A stretch of 64,000 nt of DNA from assembly GCA_028456385.1 (NCBI GenBank), contig JALNQF010000054.1, forward strand, positions 179,533 to 243,532. Reading direction: 5' to 3'. Numbering within the stretch: the stretch's first letter is position 1; the number at the start of each line of letters is the position of its first letter. The notes below the pieces were generated by a model. It was not told the origin of the DNA and did no database searches. It saw only the letters and a program-made list of their open reading frames with translations. Below are positions 19,724-30,419 of the stretch, piece by piece. This DNA is from Ophiosphaerella korrae. Taxonomy: Eukaryota > Ascomycota > Dothideomycetes > Pleosporales > Phaeosphaeriaceae. The position numbers were made by a program, and so were the translations under genes.

Positions 19724-20160
19724 TGTTACGATAGTAACAAGAGAACTATAGATAGAACTAATTAGTCCTACAATAATAGACTTAGATTTACATAACCCTA
19801 AGGAATATAAACTTAATTAGGAAACTATACATAATTAGGACACCTAGGGTAATCCGCGATCTATAGACTCTTAGTATAAACAGATTATAGATTAGAGTAA
19901 TCTGCGATCTATTAGTCTTAGTAAATATAGATTAATAGATTACAACGAGTATATAGTTAGTAACAATACGTATTATTAGGATAGTATTAGTAATTCAATT
20001 ATTAACTACAAGCGGCAATACTAAAATAGTTGCAAAACATCTTCTATTACTTATAGCCTATTATAGATTACAACACGAATTCTTGTTACTAACTTACGAT
20101 CTACTAACACCCTTAACTATTAGGAAGTCGACCCTAGTAAACTAGTAATACACTACAACA
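19724..20160 (+). repeat. element 1 5' LTR
   Basis: Starts TGTTACGATAGTAACAAGAG and ends ACACTACAACA. It is 437 bp, the same length as the 3' copy; the differences seen are mainly C/T or G/A transitions. Confidence 0.93.
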
Positions 20161-20221
20161 CCTTGCTAATTTAGTTATTACGAGAAGTAAAGCATAAGTA
20201 GCGTACAGTCTAGCTAATATA

Positions 20222-23200
20222 ATAGTAGAGAGTTTAATAAAATAAATAACAAGTAAAGCCCCTAGGAGTAGCTATAAATTAGACAGCACTATATAAGAAA
20301 TAATTAAGGATTGTATTAACAAATTAACTAATAATAAAGAAGATATAAAAATAGTAATTAAAGCTTTAGAAACATAGAATAAGGAACTACAAGACTACGC
20401 AAAGTAGAATAAAATATAAATTAAAGCTATTATTAAAGGTTAGAATTAAATAGAACTAATTACCTAACAACTAGAAATAAGTGTGACGAAGAAGCTACCT
20501 AAGATACCTATTCTTAGGAAATTTAATAGAACTTAAGAAGAACAAAGACCTTTTATAGTATTAGTATAACTCTAGATAGATGTATAAGTACTACACTTTA
20601 ATATAGAAGAAAAAAAGGTAATATATATTAGAATGCACCTCAAGAAGGATATAATAAGATAGTTTAAACCTTACTAGATAGACTATATAATACACGCCTC
20701 TATACACTAGAAAGACAAAACTAGAGCTATTTTTAGAAGTTATAAATACTTTACTAGGTAAATAAGAGTAGTATTTAGGGATATAGATATTACCTAACAA
20801 GCTAAAGAAAAACTTAAAAGACTTATACAATAAAAAAGTATACCTAAGTATATATTGTAGTTTAAACAACTATTATAAAATACAAAGTAGAATAAATCTA
20901 CATTAATATTATAATTTAAACAAAGATTAAATAAGAAAATCTAATACGAGATAATCTATATAGAGAAACCTAGAACACTAGAAGCCCTAAAGTAATAGGT
21001 AATACAAATCGACGACGATCTCTAAGAATAGAAAAAGAACAAGTATAGTAGCTAACCTAGAAACTAAGATATTAGAGACCTAATAATCCTTAACGCAAAC
21101 AAGGACAAGAAGAAAAAGAAGAACAAAGACTTTACGTACTTTAACTATAGTAAGAAAGGCTACTACGTAAAAGATTACTATTTATAGAAGAAAAAAGATA
21201 TAGTATATTATAAATATAGAAAACTAGGACACTTTATAAAGGACTATAGAAGTAAGGACTATAAGAAAGATAAGGAAGCTTAGTTAAAAACAACTAAAAA
21301 AAAGAAGGAAGTACTACAAGCATAGGCTAAACCTTAGGAAAAAGTAGCTAGGAGTAAAAAACTATAATATATAATACTCTATTAGACCTTTTATTACAAA
21401 GATAAATACTATATATACTATTCTAGTAAGGAAGGAGTAGGATACTTTCTATAATAGGGAAATAAAGTAGTAGTAATAAAAGAAAGAATAAAAGTATAGC
21501 TAGAAGAGATAGCGTATATAATAGACTTACTAATAGAAGACTTAGAAGGAGAAAAGCCCTAGATACTATTAATCTAGGCTAAAGAACTAGCACTAGATAA
21601 AGAGACTACTATAGCTTCTTTTAAAGGACTACGAGAAAGTAAGAAATAAGTTAATATAAGAGGTATAGAATATACCTAGCTAGATATATATAGCTACAAT
21701 AGCTATACAATAATAGATATAGAAGAATAAAACAAAGAATAGAAGTTTATTTAGATATACTTAATAGTTATAAGTATAGAAGAAGTATATAAAGACTAGA
21801 AAGAACGTAATCCTAGAGAAATAAAGTTTATACTATTCTAAGAATAGATAAAGTAATATATAGTTGTAGTAGGAAGAATACCTATATAAGAAGAATAGTA
21901 ATACTTTATAAGAAAAACGTAATAGATTAACAAAGCCTATACACTAAAAGTACTAGTAGTATACTATATTCTAATAATAGACAAACCTAGAAAAGACAAG
22001 TACTAGGAAGGAGACGACAAAATAATAGATCTAAAACATCTAGTATATTTTAAAGTATTATAGATATTATACCTAGACAAGAATTATATTATATATAGAA
22101 ATCCTAAAGTAAATAATAGCGTATAGCCTATAAGAAGAAGAAGCTATAATTATACAAGAGTAATTCTAGTAGAAGACATCTAAGGATAAGAAATAATCCT
22201 AGAAGATAGATATTTAGTAGTAAGACCTAGCCTAAAACTATCTAAGAAATACGTCTAAAGAGGACTATAGCACAAATATATATATAATAAATATCTAAAA
22301 TATAAAGAGTATAAACTTAAAGTAGAGCTATAGCTCTAGAAAAATAGACAATTTATAAAAGTACCTAAGTAAGAATAGCTAGAAGGTATAAGAAGCCTAT
22401 ATATTACAAAAACAAGTACTTATTAAAGAAAGAAAGTATAATTAATAATTAATAATAGAGCTACAAGGAACTTTATATTAAAGAAGTTTATAGAACTATA
22501 AAGAATATATTATATAATAAAAAGGTACCCCTAATAACTAAGTATAATTAAAGGAAAACTATTTTAAGAACCTATTAGGTTTAAAACAGTTCTCTCTACG
22601 CTTAACCTAGAAGGAATAATAATTAAGAATATAATTATAGATATAACAATAATTAATAACAAATAGGATATAATACTAGGTATACCCTAGTTGTAGATAA
22701 CTAATCTATACATTAATTAGAGAATAAGAAAAATTAGTTACCTAAAGAAAGATATGTTAAAAGCTAATATAAGTATATACAAAGGGGAATTCCTAGAAGA
22801 ATACTAAAAATAGGAAAAATAACTTATAGAACCTAAAGACTATATTCTAGAATATTAGCTATAGGACTTAGCAATAGAAATAGAAGAAAGAAAAAACGTA
22901 AGAGAGAGCTTAGTCTATAAGAAAATAGAGGAAGAATTAAAAATTAAATAAGTATTTATTTAAAACGCGATAAAAAAGGGATAGATAAAAGAATCTAAAT
23001 CCTTAGTAGTATATAGACTTATATTTATAGACAAAAAAGGAATAAGTAAGAAGAGACCTTATATAGACTTTAGAAAAACTAACGTAGTTATAAGTAAGAA
23101 CTAATACCTATTACTATAGATAGACGTAATACAAGATAAATTAAGAAGAGTAACAATCTTTATAAAGTTAGATATCTAAAACGCCTACTATTAAATTAGA

Positions 23201-25680
23201 ATTAAGAAAGGCAATAAATAGAAAATAGCGTTTAGGACACAGTATAGACTATATAAGTATGTAGTTATACTGTTTAGCTTAATAAATACACTAGTAGCCT
23301 TCTAAGAAAGAATTAATATAGTACTAAGAGAATACTTAGACGTATTTACGTTTACATACTTAGACAACATTCTTATATTCTTAGAAATAGAAGAAGAGTA
23401 TATATAGTATATATACAAAGTACTAGAAAAGCTAGTAGAAAGTAAATTATTTTTTAAAATAAGAAAATGCAAATTCTATATAAAAGAAATAGATTTCTTT
23501 AGATTTATTATAGAACTAGGAAAGATTAAGATTAACAAAGGAAAGATTAAGTTAATTAATAAATAGCTAATACTAAAGAACCTAAAAGAGGTATAACAAT
23601 TCTATAGACTAGTAAACTTTTATAAGAAGTTAATAGTAAGATAGTCTAAAGATATAGAGCTAATTATAAGACTTATAAAGAAAGACACGCTATTTAAATA
23701 GATAAAAGAATATAATAAGGCGTTTAATAAAATTAAGAGAAAGTTTATAGAGAACCTAGTTATTAGAATATATAACTTAGAACTACTAGTAATAGTAAAA
23801 ATAGACGTATCTAACTTAGTCTACAGAATAGTATTAACACAGGAAGACCTAGAAACTAAAAAGGAATACTTAGTTAAATACTTCTCTAAGAAAATAAAGC
23901 TAGTAGAGCTTAACTACTTAATCTATAACAAAGAAATACTAGCAATCTATAAAGTATTTAAATAATAGAGAGTATACTTATAGAGAGCAAAGTACTAAAT
24001 AAAAGTCTATATAGACTATAAGAATCTTACAAGATTTATAACAAATAAAGAACTATTATAACGCTATACAAGATAGTAGGAATTCCTATTAATATTTAAC
24101 TTAGAAATTATACATATAAAAGGAAAAGATAACTAATTTATAGACGCCTTAAGTAAAAGACTAGACTTATAGAAAGAAGTAAGCGTAACTAGTATAGTTC
24201 TAGTTAAGAACAAAAAAGGATATCTAGTCCTAAATACACCTAAAATAGCTGTAACACTTAAAAGAAAAAGTAGCGAGCTAGACAAATAGATTTAGAAAGC
24301 AACGCAAGAAATATCTAAAGAAATAGAGAAACTAGAAATCTAAGAAAGACTTATACAAGCCTATAGAAGAATATATATTCTAAAAAAGATCTAGAGAGAA
24401 TTTATATAGCAATTCTATAAATTACTAGTATATAGTTACTAAGGTATTAAAAAAACATTAGATAGACTACTATAGGACTACTATATCCTAAAAGTAAGAC
24501 AACTAGTAATAGAAATACTAAGAGACTATATAGAATACTAAAAGAATAAGTATAGTAGATATATACTATATAGAATACTATAACTAGTAAAAGTACTAGA
24601 ATAACTATAGAGAGTTATTATAATAGACTTTATTACAAAGTTACCTAAGTCTAGAGACCTAATATTAGGAGTTAAGTATAATAGAATCTTAATAATAGTA
24701 GATAAACTTATAAAGTACTTATACTTTAGACTATATAAAGAGAAAAGTAAGATAGAGGTTACTATATACTAGATTCTAGGAACTATAATTAGTTAATATA
24801 GACTACTAAATAAAATTATTATAGATAGAGACGTACAATTTACATTAAAACTATAAAGAACAATAATAGCGTAATTAGGAATTAAATATACAATGTCTAT
24901 AGTATATTATCTATAGATAGATAGTTAATTAGAACAAATAAATTAAATAGTAGAATAGTACTTAAGATACTACCTTAACTATAACTAGAACAATTAGGTA
25001 TAGCTACTACCTATAGTATAGTTAGTATACAACAGCGTAAAGAATATAGTAATAGGAGTATTACTTTTCTTTATAAACTATAGATTTAACCCTAACGTAT
25101 ATAGAATACTAAGATTAGAAATATCTTAGTCTTTAAGAGGAGAAAACTTTACTAATAAACTTAGAGATATACATAATTAACTAAGATAGGATATAAAATT
25201 CTTATATAATTAAATAGCTAAGTACTATAATAAAAAATATAAAGAAGGACCCTAATTTAGAGAGGGAGAAAAAGTATAGTTAGTATAAAAAAATATTAAG
25301 AGTAAATAACCTAGTTTAAAACTAGACTATATTAAGATAAGACTATACAAAGTAGAAAAAGAAGTTACGCTAGTTATATTTAAACTAAAGCTACTAAACA
25401 AAATAAAGATATACTTAATATTCTACGTAGTACTACTTAAGATAGTACTACAAAATATAGAACTACTAGTGTATAAAGTAGATACGTATAGAGAATAAGA
25501 GGAATAAGAAGTTAAGAAAATCCTAGTACACTAGTTCTATAATAGTAAAAACTACTACTTAGTAAAATAGATAGGTATAGATAGGAAAGAGTAACTATAA
25601 GAAGAAATATAAAAACTAGAAGAAAACCTTAACTACCCTAAGAAACTAGAAGACTTCTAAAGTTAAAACCTTCTAGAACG
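20222..25680 (+). pseudogene. element 1 gag-pol remnant
   Basis: The frame begins near ATAGTAGAGAG (former ATG). Gag is about 20222-21330, with two degraded CCHC zinc knuckles (about 21131-21185 and 21208-21254), where Cys codons now read Tyr. A long linker follows, then a protease site where the Asp-Ser-Gly-Ala triad reads NNRAT (about 22448-22475). Reverse transcriptase has YLDN at about 23356-23380. RNase H is about 23790-24130. Integrase has its DDE residues in IDFITKLP (about 24630), DRDVQF (about 24825) and about 24935. A C-terminal chromodomain (about 25496-25660) contains NYYLVKWIGIDR. Many TAG/TAA codons replace Trp and Gln. Confidence 0.88.
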
Positions 25681-25689
25681 CCTAGAGGC

Positions 25690-26326
25690 AAACTAAGAGA
25701 ACTAATATTACTACTATTAAATAGAGAAGTAATAGGAACGCCTAATATAGGACCTACTACAATAACATTAAACGCCTTATCTAAGTCTAGCTTAGCTTCT
25801 AGAGCTACTAACTACTTAGCTAATTTCTTATTATTTAGCGCCTTTATTTTATAAAGACAAGAGAGACAAGCTTAATTCTCTACTAGCTTACTCTACGTAA
25901 GCTCCTAGATCTACTTACACTTAGCTTTAGCCTCTACAATTTAAGATAGTAATTTCTCTTAAGTCTAGTTAATAGCTCTCCCTATTATTATTAAGCCTAG
26001 ACGCAAGAATAAGTATAATAAACGTACACTTAGAAAGAGAAACACTAGATACATTATAAAAACTACGTATATTTATATAAATATATACTTTATAATCCCT
26101 ACTATTGTTTGTAGAAATAATATAAAGAAGGGACTTAGGATTTAACTTTAGAGAAGTATAATAAGAACAAGGAAATATCTTAACACTATTACGTAATACG
26201 CAATTAGCAAGAAGATAGTAATAACGTATAGATAAAACAACTATAGAGAGCAATAAAGAACTGTAGATTAACAAAGAAAGTAGATTAATAACCTTAGCTC
26301 TAAGATAGATAAACGAAGAGCTGCTT
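25690..26326 (-). pseudogene. element 1 antisense ORF remnant
   Basis: Lies between the chromodomain and the 3' LTR on the strand opposite to pol. The longest open stretch is 25969-26274 (101 codons), containing KVINLLSLLIYSSLLLSI and NSVKIFPCSYYTSLKL. A second block nearer the pol end reads EAKAK, then YKIKALNNKKLAK and ALEAKLDL in another frame. The same order of blocks is found in elements 2, 4 and 6. The downstream block looks helical or coiled-coil. Function unknown. Confidence 0.55.
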
Positions 26327-26340
26327 AGAGGAGGAGATAG
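26327..26340 (+). other. polypurine tract of element 1
   Basis: AGAGGAGGAGATAG directly abuts the 3' LTR, as required for plus-strand DNA priming. Equivalent 14-nt tracts abut the LTRs of element 2 (36398-36411) and element 5 (47311-47324). Confidence 0.8.
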
Positions 26341-26777
26341 TATTATAATAGTAATAAGAGAACTATAGATAGAACTAATTAGTCCTACAATAATAGACTT
26401 AGACTTATATAACCCTAAAGAATATAAACTTAATTAGGAAACTATATATAATTAGGATACCTAGGGTAATCTACAATCTATAGACTCTTAGTATAGATAG
26501 ATTATAGATTAGAGTAATCTACGATCTATTAGTCTTAGTAAATATAGATTAATAGATTACAACGAGTATATAGTTAGTAATAATACGTATTATTAGGATA
26601 GTATTAGTAATTTAATTATTAACTACGAGCAGTAATACTAAGATAGTTGTAAAATATCCTCTATTACTTATAGCCTATTGCAGATTATAACACAAATTCT
26701 TGTTACTAACTTACAATCTACTAACACCCTTAACTATTAGGAAGTCGACCCTAGTAAACTAGTAACATACTACAATA
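26341..26777 (+). repeat. element 1 3' LTR
   Basis: 437 bp. Starts TATTATAATAG (TG now TA) and ends TACTACAATA (CA now TA), then the CGTAA duplication. Confidence 0.93.
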
Positions 26778-26782
26778 CGTAA

Positions 26783-27676
26783 GCTTAATAACTTAAGCTT
26801 AATCTCTTTCTATCTTAATACTATTTATTAACTTAACGCTATATAGCCTCTTATTTAGAAAGTATATTTTCTTTTTATCTTTTTATTAAAACTCTTTACT
26901 TCTAAGTCTACTTCTTTTTTTATAATTTATACTTACTAGCTACTTTATTAGCTCTTTTAAGACTAGAAATCTAATTATATATTAACTTAGCTTCTAGTAT
27001 TATTTAATAAGCTCCCTTTTTAAGTTAATTAATTACGTTAATAATTTATACTAGTAATTAGCTCTTATACTAGTATATATACTTAGGTATATTACTTAGT
27101 ATATAAGCTACTTAGAGAGCTTCTAGTAAAGCTAAAGTAGCTAAAGTAGCTAAAGTATATAGAGCTCTTATATTATAATAAAAGTTTTCTAAATACTTAA
27201 AACTTTTATAAACTTTAGTATAAGTTAAAGAAGTAAAGCTAATATACTATATAAGTATTATTCTCTTTTAGATACTAGTAGTACTATTAAATACTATCTA
27301 TTATCTTTTTACTATCTCTTATAGCTTATAGTAAGTACTATTATCTTCTAGCTACTACTTAATATAATAATACTTCTTTACTAATAGTCTAGAGATAATA
27401 ATAATATACTCTTTATAATAAGCTATAATAATAGAAGAAAATATATAGTTAATAATTAAATAAGACTTTATATAAAGTATAAGTAGTATATAGCTAGAGT
27501 ATATACTAAGTATACTAGTAATAATTATAAAACGTATTTATAAAGTAACTACTAGATATAATAAGTTAGCTTAACTATATATACTCTATACTATAGAGAA
27601 TATAATTATATATCTAGAATAAAAATAAACTACTTTTTATATAATAACCTTTAAAAATAACTTTAAAGTTACTATT
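26783..27676 (-). pseudogene. possible pogo/Fot1-like transposase remnant
   Basis: On the minus strand a Lys/Arg-rich stretch (LKRANKVASKYKL, then KKK-rich, about 26880-27010) resembles the basic C-terminal region after the DDE domain of fungal pogo/Fot1 transposases. Upstream sequence is hydrophobic and stop-ridden. The resemblance is by eye, short and degraded, so this is a tentative call. Confidence 0.3.
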
Positions 27677-27681
27677 ATTAC

Positions 27682-27946
27682 TATAAGGATAGTATACTAC
27701 TAAGCTAATCCTAACAAAAAGGGGCTAATAGCTAGTTAAGCTATTGTAGTAGTATACGATATATATACTAGTTATTATTACTTAAAGTTCTTCGCACTCG
27801 CTTAGAACTCGCTTAGAGTTATACTAAGTTGTATGTAGGGGAATATACTAGCCGATAGAGCTAGCACGCGCTAGTTACTTAGCCTAGTAGAGCTCGTCGA
27901 CAGCGCTAAGCGTACCCTAATAGCTCCTCGCCCTAGACCCCTTACA
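27682..27946 (-). mobile_element. 265-bp solo LTR, reverse orientation
   Basis: On the minus strand it starts TGTAAGGGGTCTAGGGC and ends CTATCCTTATA. ATTAC flanks both sides (27677-27681 and 27947-27951), a perfect duplication. It is closely similar to the solo LTR at 40293-40546. GC-rich parts such as GTCGACAGCGC survive, so it is much less RIP-mutated than its surroundings. Confidence 0.88.
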
Positions 27947-27951
27947 ATTAC

Positions 27952-29933
27952 TTTATAAAAGTATAACGTAAACTTCTTAGTTAATAATATACTTATAAAG
28001 TATATACTTTACTTTAAAAAGCTTATAGAATATAAAAGTAAATTTCTAAAAAAATACTAAAAGTACTATTACTTATATAAAATAGTATTTTACTATATAC
28101 TTTAAAACTTTAAAGTAAAAAAAGATAAAGTTTTTTAAGCTATATAATACTTAAGAGAGACCTATATAAATAATTATATATATATATTAAGTATAACTTA
28201 AATATAAAAAAGCTTCTTACTTAAGAGTACTTTAAAAAGTACTTACTTAACTTACTTTTAAACTTTATTAATTATAGGTTAGAAGTAGTAATAGTATATA
28301 CTATAGCTACTTTACGTAAAAAATAAAGTATAAAATCTTTTACTAGATATCTAGATATCTTTAAAGACTAGCTTTCTTAGTATATAGAAGAATAAAAGAT
28401 TTAGTAATTTTTTTTAAAATTATAGCTTAAACTATAAAGAGTAATTACTAACTACTATTAGGTTCTAGTAATAAAAGAAAACCTTATTACTTTAAGCTTA
28501 ATACTTATATATAACTTATATAATTTAATAAAATTATATTAGCTTTATATAAATAGTATAAGTAAAAAAAACTTAAAAAAGGCTTAAATAAAAAGAGATA
28601 TAAAGAACTCTTAAAATAAATTAATAGATAAGTCTACTATTAAATACTTTAAGTACTATAAAAAAAGATACTATATTAGTAAGTACTAAAGTAGTAACTT
28701 TAACTATATTCTAGTCTATATAAACTAAATAAGAAAAGGCCTAGCTTTATTATTAGCTTTAGGATAGTAAGGCGTAGATTAATTAATATCTTACTAAGTA
28801 TATAGTATATATATAGCGTAGCTTTAGGCTTAGAGCTAAAAATAAAACTTTAGGTTATTTTAAACTTTTAAGTAGATATTAGTCTTATTATTTAGTAGAC
28901 TATAGTAGAAATAAGACTAAAACTAATCTAAAACGCTAAGCTCTTTAGGCTAAGCTAAATAGAAGTATAAAAGTAAAATACTTATACTACTTATAAGCTT
29001 TAAGTATACCTTACTAATTATAATAAAGTAATTACTAAGTCTAAGATTATAGTATATAAAGTAAATAAAAAAAAAGTAGTACTCTTTTTAAGAAATTTTT
29101 TTCTTAAATAAAAAGAGATATAACTTAACTATTAGTTATAAATAACTAAAGAATTTATAAAAGACTTAGAAGAAATATAAATAAAACTATACTTACTAAG
29201 AATACTTAAAATTAATATAATTAACTTAGATTATAATATATATATCTATAATATACTTATAGTATAGGAGTTGTATATTCTAGATACTTTATTAGAATAC
29301 TATAACGTGTTTAATAATATTACTATATAGATACTACTTTACTTAAAGAACTCTAATTATATAATACTATTAATAAAGAGAAAAAAATTTCTTTATAAGC
29401 TACTTTATAATCTCTTTATATATAAGCTTAAAGTACTCTATAAAAGCTAGATATATTATAGTAATAGTTTAGTAAAAGTACTTATTCTTTTAATTCTAAA
29501 GAAAGAAAGAGCCTTATACTTTTATATTAGCTACTATAGCTTAAACTTAGTTATAGTAAAAGATTAGTACTTACTTTTACTAATTAAGAAAATACTAGAC
29601 TACTTATTAGGTATATAATACTATACTACTATAGATCTTAAAGATACTTACTATAAGATTAGAATTAAATTAAGAGATAAGTAGAAAACCACTTTTTATA
29701 CTTACTATAAGTATTTTAAATACTTAGTAATACTTTTTAAGCTAACTAATACCTTTACTAGCTTTTAGGTATATTTTAATAAGGCGCTTAGTAGACTCTT
29801 AGATTATATCTATATAGTATACTTTGTTAATATACTTATATATACTTATAGTAATAATATTATACTATACTAGTGTACTATTTACTCTATATTAGTAATA
29901 CTAAAAAGAGTAGAACGTTTTATAAACCTAAAG
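27952..29933 (+). pseudogene. Ty3/Gypsy family B gag-pol fragment
   Basis: A different Gypsy lineage from elements 1-7. A degraded CCHC knuckle (FKYYKKRYYISKY, about 28650-28690) marks Gag. Reverse transcriptase (about 29470-29900) reads LNLVIVKDWYLLLLIKK, TTIDLKDTYYKIRIK and YFKYLVILFKLTN, matching the usual Gypsy order; the catalytic motif reads YFVN. It is cut at 29933 by insertion of element 2; its 3' part is not in the window. Confidence 0.7.
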
Positions 29934-30367
29934 TATTATAGGCGTAATAAGAGAAATCGAGATAGAACTAATTAGCTCTATTATAGATAATAACGTAGTA
30001 TAAAACAAGCAAGGTAATAACTTAGATTAAGAAATTAGTTATAATTAAGATACGTAATAACTATATAAATTTATAATCTTAGTAAATATAAAGTTATAAA
30101 GCTACTTTATAAATTCGCTATCTTAGTAAATATAAAACTATAAAGATAAAGAATTAGTAAAAGTATATAGTTAGTAGTAATACGTATTATTAAGATAGTA
30201 TTAGTAATTTAATTATTAACTATAAGTAATAATACTTAATATTATAAGAATTATTCTATTATTTATAGCTTATTATAGATTACTATACGTACTTTTATTA
30301 TTAACTTCTAATCTACTATAATCTTCTTAGTAGTTACTTATAGTTAATAATAGGTAACCTTGTTATA
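29934..30367 (+). repeat. element 2 5' LTR
   Basis: 434 bp. Starts TATTATAGGCGTAATAAGAG and ends GGTAACCTTGTTATA, next to CCTTACTAATTTAG of the internal region. Confidence 0.88.
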
Positions 30368-30419
30368 CCTTACTAATTTAGTTATTAGGAGAAGCGAAGC
30401 GTAAGTAGCGTATAGTCTA

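Larger units (their letters stand above)
19724..26777 (+). mobile_element. element 1: full-length chromodomain Ty3/Gypsy retrotransposon, RIP-mutated
   Basis: 7,054 bp with two 437-bp LTRs and a perfect 5-bp target-site duplication CGTAA (19719-19723 and 26778-26782). The order LTR, gag with zinc knuckles, protease, reverse transcriptase, RNase H, integrase, chromodomain, antisense ORF, polypurine tract, LTR is intact structurally. Integrase downstream of RT and a C-terminal chromodomain define a chromovirus. It is inserted into older DNA-transposon sequence. Coding capacity is destroyed by RIP. Confidence 0.93.

Noticed and set aside
20591..20869. 92-codon minus-strand frame inside element 1 gag
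   Set aside because: A shadow of gag created by AT-rich RIP-mutated sequence; not repeated as an open frame in other copies.
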